Part shown: positions 1 to 9,648 of the stretch, piece by piece
Numbering within the stretch: position 1 is the stretch's first letter
Layout: each line of letters begins with the position of its first letter
Source: Ectothiorhodospira shaposhnikovii
GTDB taxonomy: Bacteria; Pseudomonadota; Gammaproteobacteria; Ectothiorhodospirales; Ectothiorhodospiraceae
Direction of reading: 5' to 3'
Assembly (NCBI RefSeq): GCF_022227765.1
Contig: NZ_JAJMLZ010000005.1
Coordinates: 1-64,000, forward strand
Length of the DNA stretch: 64,000 nucleotides
Translations under genes and position numbers: made by a program
The notes under the pieces: model-generated
Database searches by the model: none
Told to the model about the DNA's origin: nothing
The model's input: only the letters and a program-made list of their open reading frames with translations

Positions 1-65
1 TTGACAACATCGACCATGGGTCAAAGTTTACGCCACATGGTGCGCTTCGCGCACCCGCAATTCCT

Positions 66-85
66 CCCGCGATTGAAATCGCGGG
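66..85. terminator. Perfect 9-bp hairpin at window edge
   Basis: CCCGCGATT (66-74) and AATCGCGGG (77-85) pair perfectly across a 2-nt centre. On the plus strand TTTCCTT follows, so it may end a transcript entering from the left. The weak T-run and the missing upstream gene keep this tentative. Confidence 0.35.
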
Positions 86-177
86 TTTCCTTGCGGAGAT
101 TCTATGAAATACAACGTTCGCCGGGCGATACCGACGCATTCCGTTCAGCCCTGGAGATGAAACACGGCACCCGCCCG

Positions 178-208
178 GCAAACAATAAAACGTCGCCCTG
201 ATGGCGAC
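178..208 (-). terminator. Probable terminator after the thioesterase gene
   Basis: Read on the minus strand, GTCGCC-ATCAG-GGCGAC forms a perfect 6-bp stem with a 5-nt loop (192-208). It is followed at once by GTTTTATTGTTT (180-191). This is the shape of a rho-independent terminator. It lies about 210 nt beyond the stop of the minus-strand thioesterase gene, with no other minus-strand gene between. Confidence 0.5.
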
Positions 209-418
209 AGGCCGGCGGCTTCGCGTCCGCGATAAGACGCGATAAGAGATGTGATCGGGGATTGATCAAGGTGAGATGCCGCGGCCCTACCCCATTCGGG
301 CCGCACGGGTTCCCTGTACTCCATGACCTTTTCCAATGCATGGTCCTGAAGTCGAGATTAGCCGATTTTGTGACGCAATTCCTGTTTCAGGTCAGGTTTA
401 TTCTGCAATCAGCGCCAC

Positions 419-946
419 TCAATCCACGCCGGACAGGTGGCTCTCCATGGCCAGCCAGTCTTCGATGGCGGTGGGCCGGGGCGGTGTTTCCGGGGTGAAG
501 CCCAGGGATTTGGCAAAGACCCGTTCCGGGGCCACATGGCCGCCCTTGCAGCGGATCAGTCCCTTCACCAGACCGATGGCCACGGTGCGCCCCTGCCGCA
601 CGAAGCGTTGTTCCATGTAGAACCACTTGTCGTCCCAGTAGAGCACCCGGGTGCGCAGTTCGAAGCGCTCGAAGGGCATGAGGGAGCGGCGCCAGCGCAT
701 CATGGACGAGGCAATGACCGGCATCCATTTTTCCTGCACCACCAGCCTGCCCATGCCGCTGCGGAACATCAGGTCCACCCGCCCCAGGTCCATCAGCAGC
801 AGAAACCGGGCGTTGTTCATGTGGCGGTTCAGATCCAGGTCGTTGGGCAATACCCGCATCCGCAACACCGACTCGTCCAGGGGACCCAGACGGGGCCGGA
901 AACGCATGGTGATCATCAGCAGAAGCAGCCGGAAGTACAGGTTCAT
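419..946 (-). CDS. Hotdog-fold acyl-CoA thioesterase
   Basis: 175-residue single-domain protein of the 4HBT/YbgC-like hotdog thioesterase superfamily, expected to hydrolyse acyl-CoA or acyl-ACP thioesters. The N-terminal part has the motif LDLNRHMNNARFL (roughly residues 37-49), the conserved D-x-N-x-H-x-N-N active-site region of this group. The rest fits the long helix and five-stranded sheet of the fold. It is transcribed away from fadL across a 149-nt gap that holds a palindrome, which fits a role in acyl chain turnover beside fatty-acid uptake. The substrate cannot be read from sequence. The start follows the ORF; a downstream ATG (M11) is possible. Confidence 0.8.
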   Translation of the reverse strand: MNLYFRLLLLMITMRFRPRLGPLDESVLRMRVLPNDLDLNRHMNNARFLLLMDLGRVDLMFRSGMGRLVVQEKWMPVIASSMMRWRRSLMPFERFELRTRVLYWDDKWFYMEQRFVRQGRTVAIGLVKGLIRCKGGHVAPERVFAKSLGFTPETPPRPTAIEDWLAMESHLSGVD

Positions 947-983
947 CCGTTCGGACTCCTGGGGGTGGGCAATGCCCCGAGTG

Positions 984-999
984 TTTCAAACGCTTGAAA
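984..999. promoter_or_regulatory. Palindrome between thioesterase gene and fadL
   Basis: TTTCAAACGCTTGAAA is a 16-bp palindrome with a single mismatched pair next to the centre. It sits in the divergent intergenic region, about 38 nt upstream of the thioesterase start and about 100 nt upstream of fadL. It looks like the operator of a dimeric repressor. It resembles fatty-acid regulator boxes of the PsrA type as I remember them, but it differs from the AAACG-N2-CGTTT sites of the fad cluster. Confidence 0.5.
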
Positions 1000-1037
1000 G
1001 AAAATCAAGGCCTGCATAAGCTCATAAGCGATCGAAC

Positions 1038-1049
1038 AAACGATCAAAT
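1038..1049. promoter_or_regulatory. Half-site resembling the fad TetR operator, upstream of fadL
   Basis: ACAAACGATC (1036-1045) is identical to the left 10 bases of the perfect operator in front of fadE. Its right arm is degenerate (AAAT instead of GTTT). It lies about 50 nt upstream of the fadL start codon, a sensible place for repressor binding. With only one good arm it is a candidate. Confidence 0.4.
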
Positions 1050-1095
1050 TAGAACGAATAAACCACCATGGATCCAAGGTTGAGGAGGCGCAATC

Positions 1096-2442
1096 ATGCG
1101 CAATGACAGCAGTGATGGACGTTTCACCCGCCGCCGTGCCTGGCAGGCGGCCTTGCCCGGCGCCCTGCTGATGAGTGCCCTGTCCGGCGGCGCCCAGGGG
1201 GCCGCCTTCGCCCTCAAGGAGCAGAGCGCCGCCGCCCTGGGCAATGCCTTTGCGGGGGCCACGGCGGGGGCGGAGGACATCAGTTACAGCTTTTTCAATC
1301 CCGCCGCCCTGGCCTACGGCACCGGAACCGAGATCTCTCTGGTGGGCAGCCTGATCCTGCCGCAGTTCGAATATGCCTCGGACAACCCGACGGCCGGTCT
1401 GCCCTACCCCGGCGCCCATCACAGCAAGAGCGATCAGGGGGCCTTCGTGCCGGCGGCCTTCGTGGCCCGGGATCTGGGTGAAGGGCTGCGCCTGGGGCTG
1501 AGCGTGACGGTGCCCTATGGCCTGGAGACCGATTATGTCCGCCGCTGGGTGGGCCGTTACGATGCCATCAATACCGACCTGCTCACCGTGGACATCAATC
1601 CCGCCCTGGCCTGGCGGGTGTCCCCCCGGCTGGCGCTGGGGATCGGTCTATCGGCCCAGTATGCGGACGCCAGTCTGAGCAGCGCCGTGCCGGGGGCGGG
1701 CATCACCCCGGACACCGACGGCAAGATCCAGGTGGAGGGGGACGACTGGACCTACGGCTTCAATCTGGGCCTGCTGTATGAACCCGTGGCGGGCACGCGC
1801 CTGGGGCTGGCCTACCGTTCCCGCATCAGCCATGAGCTGTCGGGCCACGCCCGCTATACCCCGGCCGGTCTGGGACCGGTCACCGCCGACCCCCAGAAGG
1901 TGGGGGGCACGGCCAAGCTGGAACTGCCGGAGACCGTCGGCCTTGGTCTGCATCAGGACATCGGGCCTCGCTGGTCGGTGATGGCGGACGCCACCTGGAC
2001 CCGCTGGAGCCGCTTCGACGAACTGCGCATCCGGTTTGCGGATGACATCGCCCTGGCCACGGACCCGGTCACCGGCCTGCCCATCAGCGCCATTTCCGAG
2101 AGCGTGGATGAATACAACTGGCAGGACACCTGGTTCCTGGCCGTGGGCGCCAGCTATCGGGTCAATGAACGCTGGACCCTGAGAGGCGGGCTGGCCCATG
2201 ACGAGAGCCCGGTGAGCACCTGCTGCCGGACCCCGCGCATCCCCGACGATGACCGCACCTGGGTGACCGTGGGGGCCACCTTCCAGCCGTCCGACCGGAC
2301 CCGCCTGGATCTGGGGTATGCCTACATCCGCCTCAAGGACGCGGACATCGTGCTCAACGGGGAATCGGCCCTGCCCGAGATCTCCGGTGGCTATGAAAGC
2401 TCGGTGCAGATACTCACCGCCTCGTTCAATCATCGTTTCTGA
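1096..2442 (+). CDS. fadL: FadL-family outer-membrane fatty acid transporter
   Basis: 448-residue outer-membrane beta-barrel of the OmpP1/FadL/TodX family, which passes long-chain fatty acids and other hydrophobic compounds across the outer membrane. An N-terminal signal is visible: RRR, then a hydrophobic stretch ending near GAQGAAFA. The mature start resembles the FadL hatch region (FALKEQSAAALGNAFAG, then the SYSFFNPAALA block). The C-terminus ends in an aromatic residue pair (HRF), typical of barrels. The length is close to E. coli FadL (about 446). GAGG lies just upstream of the ATG. It is convergent with metR. The operator-like sites before it and the beta-oxidation cluster 3 kb away suggest co-regulation. 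Confidence 0.9.
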   Translation: MRNDSSDGRFTRRRAWQAALPGALLMSALSGGAQGAAFALKEQSAAALGNAFAGATAGAEDISYSFFNPAALAYGTGTEISLVGSLILPQFEYASDNPTAGLPYPGAHHSKSDQGAFVPAAFVARDLGEGLRLGLSVTVPYGLETDYVRRWVGRYDAINTDLLTVDINPALAWRVSPRLALGIGLSAQYADASLSSAVPGAGITPDTDGKIQVEGDDWTYGFNLGLLYEPVAGTRLGLAYRSRISHELSGHARYTPAGLGPVTADPQKVGGTAKLELPETVGLGLHQDIGPRWSVMADATWTRWSRFDELRIRFADDIALATDPVTGLPISAISESVDEYNWQDTWFLAVGASYRVNERWTLRGGLAHDESPVSTCCRTPRIPDDDRTWVTVGATFQPSDRTRLDLGYAYIRLKDADIVLNGESALPEISGGYESSVQILTASFNHRF

Positions 2443-2475
2443 TCCGGAGGGGACGGATGCGGGCCGCCACGGGCA

Positions 2476-3390
2476 TCATGCCGTCGGCGGTTCCGCGCGG
2501 TCCCGAAGGGTGCGCGCCAGCGCGATGAAGGCGCGCAGATAGTCAATGTCGGCATCGGCTTGCCGGATACCAAGAAAGATCTGCTTGGCGATGCCCTGCG
2601 CCCCCAGCGGCACCGAGGTCAGGTCAAGCCGCTGGGCATGTTCCTCCACCAGCCAGCGCGGCAGGGCCGCCACGCCGCGTCCGCCGGCCACCATCTGCAG
2701 CATGATGTCGGTGGTCTCGATGGGCTTGTGACGCTTGGGCCGGATGCCCGCCGGCAGGAGGAATCGGGTGTAGATGTCGAGCCGGTCGATGGCCACCGGA
2801 TAGGTAATCAACATCTCTTCCGCGAGTTGCGCCGGCTCCACGAAGGGGACATGGCAGAGGCGATGCCCCTTGCCGACCACAAGCACCTGCTCATAGTCGA
2901 ACACCGGCTCGAACCGCAGGCCGCGGGTGTAGAGGGGATCGGGCGTGACCAGCAGGTCGATCTCGTGGCCGAACAGCGCGCCGATGCCGCCGAACTGGAA
3001 TTCCTGCTTCACGTCCACGTCCACGTCCGGCCAGGCGTCAAGGTAGGGGGCGACCACCTTCAGCAGCCACTGATAGCAGGGATGGCATTCGATGCCGATG
3101 CGCAGGGCGCCGCGCTCCCCCTGGGCGAATTGCCGCAGACGGGCTTCCGCGTGGGTAAATTGGGGCAGCAGGCGATGGGCCACCGCCAGCAGATATTCAC
3201 CCGCCTGGGTCGGGCGCAGACTTCGGCCCTCCCGGTACCAGATGGCCACGCCGAGCTGCGCTTCCAGCTTGCGCACCGCATGGCTCAGGGCCGACTGGGT
3301 GAGATGCAGGTGCTCGGCGGCGGCGGTCAGGGAGCCGTGCTGATCCACGGCACGGATGATCGCCAGATGGGAACGGTCCAGGTGTGTCAT
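2476..3390 (-). CDS. metR: LysR-type methionine regulator MetR
   Basis: 304-residue LysR-type regulator. The N-terminal winged helix-turn-helix (about residues 5-64, with [21 protein letters not shown]) is followed by the effector-binding domain. Its close resemblance to MetR and its divergent placement from metE identify it. MetR activates metE (and metH elsewhere) with homocysteine as co-inducer. The 112-nt gap to metE carries an inverted repeat (3405-3432). The gene is convergent with fadL, 33 nt apart. Confidence 0.88.
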   Translation of the reverse strand: MTHLDRSHLAIIRAVDQHGSLTAAAEHLHLTQSALSHAVRKLEAQLGVAIWYREGRSLRPTQAGEYLLAVAHRLLPQFTHAEARLRQFAQGERGALRIGIECHPCYQWLLKVVAPYLDAWPDVDVDVKQEFQFGGIGALFGHEIDLLVTPDPLYTRGLRFEPVFDYEQVLVVGKGHRLCHVPFVEPAQLAEEMLITYPVAIDRLDIYTRFLLPAGIRPKRHKPIETTDIMLQMVAGGRGVAALPRWLVEEHAQRLDLTSVPLGAQGIAKQIFLGIRQADADIDYLRAFIALARTLRDRAEPPTA

Positions 3391-3404
3391 GGCATCCGCC
3401 TCAC

Positions 3405-3432
3405 ATGAATTTCATACATGCTTTGATGAAAT
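3405..3432. promoter_or_regulatory. Probable MetR operator between metR and metE
   Basis: The metR/metE intergenic region holds ATGAA-T-TTCAT (3405-3415, a perfect 11-bp palindrome) and a second arm ATGAAAT (3426-3432) that mirrors ATTTCAT (3409-3415) across 10 nt. TGAA...TTCA arms are the core of known MetR boxes. Spacing differs from the E. coli consensus, so the exact site is inferred. Confidence 0.5.
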
Positions 3433-3502
3433 AAAACCATTTTTATTCATGGTAATGGCCGATCAGAATGGTGTCATCCATTCACCACTCAGGACAATCG
3501 GC

Positions 3503-5794
3503 ATGGCCATCACGCACAACCTCGGCTTTCCCCGCATCGGTGCCAGGCGGGAATTGAAGTTCGCTCTGGAATCTTACTGGAAGGGTGAGTCATCCCTGGA
3601 TGCCCTCAAGGCGGTGGGCGCCCAGCTGCGCGCGCGCCACTGGGAGGACCAGGCCGGTCTGGACCTTGTACCGGTGGGGGATTTCGCCTTCTATGACCAG
3701 ATGCTCGACATGAGCTTTACGCTGGGCAACCTGCCCGAGCGCGTGCAAGGCTTCGAAGGGGATGCGCTGGACAACTATTTCCGTGTCGCCCGCGGGCGCT
3801 CGGCGCCCGAAGCGGATGCCCAGGCCCGTTGCGGAGGCGTCGCCGCCGGCGAGATGACCAAGTGGCTCGACACCAATTATCACTACATCGTGCCGGAATT
3901 CACCGCCGACACGGCTTTCAGGCTTGATGCCTCCCGTCTGCTGGCGCAGCTGGAGGAAGCCAGGGCACAAGGCGTGGGCGCCAAGCCGGTCATCATCGGT
4001 CCGGTGACCTATCTGGCGCTGGGCAAGTCGAAGGATGGGGCCGACCGCCTCGCCCTGCTCGATCGCCTGCTGCCGGTGTACGGAGAACTGCTGAACACCC
4101 TGGCGGCCCATGGGGTCGAGTGGGTGCAGATCGACGAACCCATCCTGGTCACTGAACTGGACGCGCCGTGGCGCCATGCCTTCGAGGACGCCTATCACAC
4201 CCTCAAGAGCGTGCCCGTGAAGCTGCTGCTGGCGACCTATTTCGGCGAACTCCAGGACCAGCGCTATCTGGTCGCCAACCTGCCCGTGGCCGGCCTGCAC
4301 ATCGACGCCATCAACGGCCGCGATGACATCATGCCGCTGCTGAACCTGTTGCCTTCCGGCAAGGTGCTGTCGCTGGGTGTCATCAACGGGCGCAATATCT
4401 GGAAGACCGATCTGAACGGGGTGCTGGACTGGCTGGAGCCGATCCACGCGCAGCTCGGCGAGCGCCTGTGGATCGCGCCGTCCTGCTCCCTGCTGCATGT
4501 GCCGGTGGACCTGGACAGCGAGCGCAAGCTGGATGGCGAGATCCAGTCCTGGCTGGCCTTCGCCAGGCAGAAGCTGGAGGAGCTGCGCATCCTGGCGACC
4601 GCGCTGAATCAGGGGCGCGAGGCGGTCAGGGCCGAACTGGACGCCAACCGCGCCGCCATCGAGGCGCGCCGACACTCTCCCCGGGTGAACAATCCGACCG
4701 TGAAGGCGGCCATCGCCGGGATCGATGCCGGCATGGGCCGGCGCCGTAGCCCCTATGCCGAGCGTGCTATCCGGCAGGCGGCGCGGCTCCAGCTGCCGAA
4801 GTTCCCCACCACCACCATCGGCTCGTTCCCGCAGACCAGCGAAATCCGGGTGGCGCGGCGGCGTTTCAAGGCGGGTGAGATCGACGCGGCAGCCTATCAG
4901 GAGATCATGCACGGGGAGATCGCGCGCTGTGTGCGCGAGCAGGAGGCGCTTGGGCTGGACGTGCTGGTGCACGGCGAAGCCGAGCGCAACGATATGGTGG
5001 AGTATTTCGGTGAACAGCTCGACGGCTACGTCTTCAGCCAGTTCGGCTGGGTGCAGTCCTACGGCTCCCGCTGCGTCAAGCCACCCATCCTGTTCGGCGA
5101 CATCAGCCGCCCGCGGCCGATGACCGTGGACTGGATCAGCCATGCCCAGTCGCTCACCGACAAACCCATGAAGGGCATGCTCACCGGCCCGGTGACCCTC
5201 CTCAACTGGTCCTTTGTGCGCGACGACCAGCCGCGCGCGGTGTCCTGCCGGCAGCTGGCGCTGGCCATCCGCGAGGAGGTGCTGGACCTGGAAAAGGCCG
5301 GCGTGGGCATCATTCAGATCGACGAGGCGGCACTGCGCGAGGGCCTTCCCCTGCGCCGTTCCCAGTGGCAGGACTATCTGGACTGGGCGGTGGAATCCTT
5401 CCGCATCACCGCCAACGGGGTGGGCGACGAGACCCAGATCCACACCCACATGTGCTACTCGGAGTTCAACGACATCATCGAGTCGATCGCCGCCATGGAT
5501 GCCGACGTGATCACCATCGAGACCTCGCGCTCCGACATGGAACTGCTGGATGCCTTCGACCGATTCAAGTACCCCAACGAGATCGGACCCGGCGTCTATG
5601 ACATCCACTCGCCCAACATCCCGACCGAAGCCCACATGGTCGACCTGATGACCAAGGCCGCGGAGCGGATTCCCGCCGAACGCCTGTGGGTGAATCCGGA
5701 TTGCGGCCTCAAGACCCGCCAGTGGGGCGAGGTGATCCCGGCCCTGACCCGGATGGTGGCCGCCGCAAAGACGCTGCGTGCCGGATATGCATGA
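3503..5794 (+). CDS. metE: Cobalamin-independent methionine synthase MetE
   Basis: 763-residue 5-methyltetrahydropteroyltriglutamate-homocysteine methyltransferase, making methionine without B12. The N-terminus [15 protein letters not shown] is the family hallmark, which is why I start at the ATG at 3503 (AGGA 9 nt upstream) and not at the longer frame from 3356. The C-terminal half contains the zinc and homocysteine site: IDEAALREG, the [10 protein letters not shown] block with its His and Cys ligands, and NPDCGLKTR with the last Cys ligand. Length matches E. coli (753). Divergent from its regulator metR. It is notable that a genome with a large B12 pathway keeps the B12-free enzyme. Confidence 0.96.
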   Translation: MAITHNLGFPRIGARRELKFALESYWKGESSLDALKAVGAQLRARHWEDQAGLDLVPVGDFAFYDQMLDMSFTLGNLPERVQGFEGDALDNYFRVARGRSAPEADAQARCGGVAAGEMTKWLDTNYHYIVPEFTADTAFRLDASRLLAQLEEARAQGVGAKPVIIGPVTYLALGKSKDGADRLALLDRLLPVYGELLNTLAAHGVEWVQIDEPILVTELDAPWRHAFEDAYHTLKSVPVKLLLATYFGELQDQRYLVANLPVAGLHIDAINGRDDIMPLLNLLPSGKVLSLGVINGRNIWKTDLNGVLDWLEPIHAQLGERLWIAPSCSLLHVPVDLDSERKLDGEIQSWLAFARQKLEELRILATALNQGREAVRAELDANRAAIEARRHSPRVNNPTVKAAIAGIDAGMGRRRSPYAERAIRQAARLQLPKFPTTTIGSFPQTSEIRVARRRFKAGEIDAAAYQEIMHGEIARCVREQEALGLDVLVHGEAERNDMVEYFGEQLDGYVFSQFGWVQSYGSRCVKPPILFGDISRPRPMTVDWISHAQSLTDKPMKGMLTGPVTLLNWSFVRDDQPRAVSCRQLALAIREEVLDLEKAGVGIIQIDEAALREGLPLRRSQWQDYLDWAVESFRITANGVGDETQIHTHMCYSEFNDIIESIAAMDADVITIETSRSDMELLDAFDRFKYPNEIGPGVYDIHSPNIPTEAHMVDLMTKAAERIPAERLWVNPDCGLKTRQWGEVIPALTRMVAAAKTLRAGYA

Positions 5795-5797
5795 ACA

Positions 5798-5825
5798 GGG
5801 TTGCCGGGCCAAGACCCGGCAACCC
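5798..5825. terminator. Bidirectional terminator-like hairpin, metE/fadE
   Basis: GGGTTGCCGGG (5798-5808) and CCCGGCAACCC (5815-5825) form a perfect 11-bp stem with a 6-nt loop in the 49-nt gap between two convergent genes. Position and stability suggest a shared transcription end. Neither side has a T-tract, so termination strength is uncertain. Confidence 0.55.
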
Positions 5826-5843
5826 CCATGACCCGCCACGGGC

Positions 5844-8324
5844 CTATACGGCGGCGGAATCCGCCCTTTCCCGGCGCCGGCCGGATGAGGCCCTGGCGCC
5901 GATCGGGGCAAGGGCCTCCGGCGGCAGGGCATCGGTCAGGACGCACTCGTAGCGCAGGTCTTCATAGACCTGCAGCCGTTCGGCTTCCTCTTCGTCGAGT
6001 AGCCCCCGCTCCCGGGCCTGGGCCAGACGCTCACCGAAGGTCAGGCCTTCCACCTCTCCCCGGGCCACCAGCTTCTGGAAGCGGTCATACAGCGGCTCCA
6101 CCTGCTCCAGCATGCGCAGGGCCACCTCCATGCGGCCGACGGCATCCTCCCCATCATCCTCGGCCCAGAAGCCGATGCCGGTGAGGCGGTCGCGCACCCC
6201 GCCGGTCTGCATCATGGCCTGGGCGATGGACTGGCCATCCTTGTCCCGGGGCGGGTGGTAGGGACGGCCCAGGGGGAAGACCAGGGCCCGCAGCGCGGCA
6301 CCCAGCAGGGGGCTGGGGAAGTTGCGGAAGAACTCGTCGAAGGCCAGACCGATCTGGTTGAGGGAGTCATCCAGGGCCCAGCGCACGAACGGCAACTCTG
6401 CCTCCGGGCGACCGGCATCCTCGTGGAACTTGAGCACGGCGGACCCCAGATAGAGGTGACTGAGCACATCCCCCAGACGGGCGGACAGACGCTCCTTGCG
6501 CTTGAGCTCCCCGCCCAGCACCCCCATGGCCACGTCGGAAACGAAGGCCAGGGCCGCGCTCATCCGGGTCAGCTGCCGGTAGTAATCGGCGGTGGGGCCG
6601 GACCGGACCGGTGTCTGCGCCCATCGGGAACCGGTCAGGCCCAGCACCAGGGCCCGTGTCCCCCGGTTGATGGAATACCCCATATGGCCGAGCAACAGGC
6701 GGTCGAAGGCGGCCAGATCATCATTGCGCACCGCTTCCATCTCCTGGAACACGAAGGGATGGCACCGCACCGCCCCCTGGCCGAAGATCATCAGGTTGCG
6801 GGTGAGGATGTTGGCCCCCTCCACCGTGATCCCCACGGGGATGGCCTGATAGCTGTAACCCAGGTAGTTGCGGGGTCCGAAGATGATGCCCCGGCCGCCG
6901 TGCACGTCCATGGCGTCATTGATGGATCGGCGCATCATTTCCGTCATGTGGTACTTGGCAATGGCGGAGATGACCGAGGGCTTGATGCCCAGATCGCCGG
7001 CGGTGGCGGTGAGCCGCCGGGCCGCCTCCATGCGGTAGGCATAGCCCCCGATGCGGGCCATGGCCTCCTGCACCCCTTCGAAGCGTCCAATGGGCAGCCG
7101 GAACTGGCGCCGGATGCGGGCATAGGCGCCGGTCATGCGGAAACTCATGTGCCCGGCCGCGGTGCCCAGGGCCGGCAGGGAGATGGCACGGCCCACCGAC
7201 AGGCATTCCATCAGCATGCGCCAGCCCTTGCCGGCCATTTCCGGGCCGCCGATGATCCACTCCAGGGGGATGAACACGTCCCGCCCTTCCACCGGACCGT
7301 TCATGAAGGCCAGTCCCATGGGCAGATGGCGGTCGCCGATGCGGATGCCCGGATGGGCGGCGGGCACCAGGGCACAGGTGATGCCGTATTCCCGGGGCGC
7401 GCCCAGCAGACCCTCCGGGTCATGAAGACGGAAGGCCAGGCCCACCACCGTGGCCACCGGGGCCAGGGTGATGTAGCGCTTGGAGAAACTGACCCGCGCC
7501 CCCAGGACCTCACGACCTTCGTGCATGCCCCGGCAGACCACGCCGAAATCCGGCATGGAGGCGGCATCCGAACCCACGTCGGGACCGGTGAGGGCAAAGC
7601 AGGGGATTTCCCGGCCATCCGCCAGCCGGGGCAACCAGTAATCCTTCTGGGCCTGGGTGCCGTAGTGCAGGATCAGTTCCCCCGGCCCCAGGGAGTTGGG
7701 GACCATCACCGTCACCGCCGTGGAGATGTTGCGGGTGGCGATGCGGGTCACGACGCAGCTCTGGGCGTAGCTGGAAAACTCCCGGCCACCGTAGGCCTTG
7801 GGAATGATCAGGCTGAAGAAGCGCTCCTTGCGGATGTATTCCCACACCTCGGCGGGCAGGTCACCCTGTTCCCGTTCGATGCGGTCGTTGTCCAGCATCC
7901 GGCACAGGTGGGCCACCTGATGATCCAGAAAGGCCTGCTCCTCCTCGGTGAGTCGGGTCACCGGGATGGACCGCAGACGCTGCCAGTCCGGGTTGCCCTT
8001 GAACAGCTCCCCTTCCCACCAGGTATCACCGGCCTCCAGGGCCTCCCGTTCGGTGGCGCTCATGGGCGGCAGGCTGCGCTTAAACACCGTGAACAGCCGA
8101 CGGCTCAGCAGGCGACGGCGCAGCATCGGCAGGTTCAGCACCAGGGCCAGGGGCGTCAGCACCGCCAGGGTCAGGAGCATCCCCCCATCCGGCAGCAAGC
8201 CGCCGCCCCACAGTCCCAGCACGTAGAGAAAGACCGCCAGGGTCCAGATCACCAGCGGCGCCCCCTGATAGGCCAGGTACACCCCGCCCAGAACGGCCAC
8301 GGCCATAGCAATTGCCAGCATCAT
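5844..8324 (-). CDS. fadE: Acyl-CoA dehydrogenase FadE
   Basis: 826-residue FadE-type acyl-CoA dehydrogenase (E. coli about 814), the FAD enzyme of the first beta-oxidation step. Unlike short acyl-CoA dehydrogenases it has a hydrophobic N-terminal region (about residues 3-70, two to three membrane segments) that ties it to the inner membrane. The dehydrogenase core follows (PKAYGG, LTGPDVGSDAASMPD, MDVHGGRGI, VEGANILTRNL). A FadE-specific C-terminal domain of about 270 residues completes it. AGAGG precedes the ATG. It is last in the tetR-fadD-fadB-fadA-fadE array. A 98-nt gap with a perfect TetR-type operator precedes it, so it probably has its own promoter. Confidence 0.93.
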   Translation of the reverse strand: MMLAIAMAVAVLGGVYLAYQGAPLVIWTLAVFLYVLGLWGGGLLPDGGMLLTLAVLTPLALVLNLPMLRRRLLSRRLFTVFKRSLPPMSATEREALEAGDTWWEGELFKGNPDWQRLRSIPVTRLTEEEQAFLDHQVAHLCRMLDNDRIEREQGDLPAEVWEYIRKERFFSLIIPKAYGGREFSSYAQSCVVTRIATRNISTAVTVMVPNSLGPGELILHYGTQAQKDYWLPRLADGREIPCFALTGPDVGSDAASMPDFGVVCRGMHEGREVLGARVSFSKRYITLAPVATVVGLAFRLHDPEGLLGAPREYGITCALVPAAHPGIRIGDRHLPMGLAFMNGPVEGRDVFIPLEWIIGGPEMAGKGWRMLMECLSVGRAISLPALGTAAGHMSFRMTGAYARIRRQFRLPIGRFEGVQEAMARIGGYAYRMEAARRLTATAGDLGIKPSVISAIAKYHMTEMMRRSINDAMDVHGGRGIIFGPRNYLGYSYQAIPVGITVEGANILTRNLMIFGQGAVRCHPFVFQEMEAVRNDDLAAFDRLLLGHMGYSINRGTRALVLGLTGSRWAQTPVRSGPTADYYRQLTRMSAALAFVSDVAMGVLGGELKRKERLSARLGDVLSHLYLGSAVLKFHEDAGRPEAELPFVRWALDDSLNQIGLAFDEFFRNFPSPLLGAALRALVFPLGRPYHPPRDKDGQSIAQAMMQTGGVRDRLTGIGFWAEDDGEDAVGRMEVALRMLEQVEPLYDRFQKLVARGEVEGLTFGERLAQARERGLLDEEEAERLQVYEDLRYECVLTDALPPEALAPIGARASSGRRRERADSAAV

Positions 8325-8367
8325 TTTTGTTCACCTCTTGGTGGCAAGGGCATCCCGCCCCATATAC

Positions 8368-8379
8368 AAACGATCGTTT
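8368..8379. promoter_or_regulatory. Perfect TetR-type operator in front of fadE
   Basis: AAACGATCGTTT is a perfect 12-bp palindrome, 44 nt upstream of the fadE start in the fadA-fadE gap. The same AAACG-N2-CGTTT core occurs before tetR (14877-14890) and before fadD (14125-14136), pointing to one regulator. Confidence 0.7.
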
Positions 8380-8422
8380 TACACCAGGTCGCATCAACCC
8401 GTGTTTTCCAGGTCCGGCGCGC

Positions 8423-9616
8423 CTACATGCGCTCGAAGATGCCGGCGGCCCCCATGCCGGTGCCCACGCACATGGTCACCATGCCGTAGCGGCCGCCGGT
8501 GCGGCGCAGGCCATGGGTCAGGGTGGCGGTGCGAATGGCGCCGGTGGCTCCCAGGGGATGCCCCAGGGCGATGGCGCCGCCCAGGGGATTGACCCGGGCC
8601 GGATCCAGATCCAGTTCCCGCATCACCGCCAGGCTCTGGGCGGCGAAGGCCTCGTTGAGTTCGATCCAGTCCAGGTCCTGAATGCCCAGGCCGGCGCGGC
8701 GCAGGGCCATGGGCACCGCCTCCACGGGACCGATGCCCATGATCTCCGCCGGCACCCCGGCCACCGCGTAACCGACGAAGCGGGCCAGCGGTTCCAGTCC
8801 CAGGGCCTTCACCTGTCGCTCGCTCATCAGCAGCACGGCACCGGCGCCGTCACTCATCTGGGAGCTGTTGCCGGGGGTGACGCTGCCGGTGGCGGAAAAC
8901 ACCGGCTTGAGGCGGGCCAGGGCCTCGGCACTGGTGTCGGGACGCGGCCCCTCGTCGGTGTCCACCCGGCACTCCCGCACGGCGATGCAGTTCCCCTGGG
9001 GGCCCGGCGCCGCATGGCGCACCGTGACCGGCAGGATCTCCCGCCGGAAATGCCCGGCATCCATTGCGGCGACGGCGCGGGCATGGCTCTGCAGGGCGAA
9101 GGCATCCTGATCCTCCCGGCTCACGCCCCAGCGGACCGCCACCTTTTCGGCGGTCAGGCCCATGCCGTAGGCAATGCCCACCTGGCCCTCGTCATGGAAC
9201 AGGGAAGGATTGAACTGGGGACGATGCCCCATCATGGGCACCTGGCTCATGGACTCGGTGCCGGCGGCGATCATCACCTCGCTCTCCCCCAGGCGGATGC
9301 GGTCCGCCGCCAGGGCCACCGCCTGCAGGCCGGAGGCACAGAAACGGTTGACGGTATAGCCGGGCACCCGGTCCGGCAGCCCGGCCAGAAGGGCGCCGAC
9401 CCGGGCCACGTTGAGCCCCTGGGAGCCTTCCGGCATGGCACAGCCCACCACCACGTCGTCGACCAAGGCTGGATCCAGGGTGGGACAGGCATCCAGCACG
9501 CCGCGGATGACGTGGGCCAGCAGGTCGTCCGGGCGGGTGTGACGCAGGCTCCCCCGGGGCGCCTTGCCCACCGGGGTGCGCAGGGCGGAAACAATGTACA
9601 CAGCGTTTTCACTCAT
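8423..9616 (-). CDS. fadA: Acetyl-CoA acyltransferase (3-ketoacyl-CoA thiolase)
   Basis: 397-residue thiolase, performing the last, chain-shortening step of beta-oxidation. All catalytic residues are visible: nucleophilic C93 in NRFCASGLQ, the NEAFAAQS block, H353 in [15 protein letters not shown], and C383 in [10 protein letters not shown]. The start at 9616 ([15 protein letters not shown]) has AAGGAG about 9 nt upstream and gives the standard family length; the frame extends further upstream without a good start. It lies 32 nt after fadB and probably forms the FadAB complex with it. Confidence 0.94.
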   Translation of the reverse strand: MSENAVYIVSALRTPVGKAPRGSLRHTRPDDLLAHVIRGVLDACPTLDPALVDDVVVGCAMPEGSQGLNVARVGALLAGLPDRVPGYTVNRFCASGLQAVALAADRIRLGESEVMIAAGTESMSQVPMMGHRPQFNPSLFHDEGQVGIAYGMGLTAEKVAVRWGVSREDQDAFALQSHARAVAAMDAGHFRREILPVTVRHAAPGPQGNCIAVRECRVDTDEGPRPDTSAEALARLKPVFSATGSVTPGNSSQMSDGAGAVLLMSERQVKALGLEPLARFVGYAVAGVPAEIMGIGPVEAVPMALRRAGLGIQDLDWIELNEAFAAQSLAVMRELDLDPARVNPLGGAIALGHPLGATGAIRTATLTHGLRRTGGRYGMVTMCVGTGMGAAGIFERM

Positions 9617-9648
9617 GATGCATGACTCCTTGCCGTCATCGGTTCGGC

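Larger units (their letters stand above)
1..418. other. Left-edge region without a convincing gene
   Basis: No open frame here has a good ribosome binding site or recognisable protein. The only frame running in from the edge (TTG at 1, stop at 199-201) gives a 66-residue peptide of no recognisable family. The stretch contains two hairpins (66-85 and 192-208), listed separately. It is probably the 3' side of the thioesterase transcript plus the downstream region of a gene outside the window. Confidence 0.5.

Noticed and set aside
1-201. 66-residue frame entering from the left edge
   Set aside because: No family resemblance and no ribosome site; it ends inside a terminator-like hairpin of the other strand.
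3590-5932. 780-residue minus-strand frame opposite metE
   Set aside because: Antisense shadow of metE; no recognisable protein.
6255-8489. 744-residue plus-strand frame opposite fadE
   Set aside because: Antisense shadow of fadE, with low-complexity His/Gly/Gln composition and no domain.
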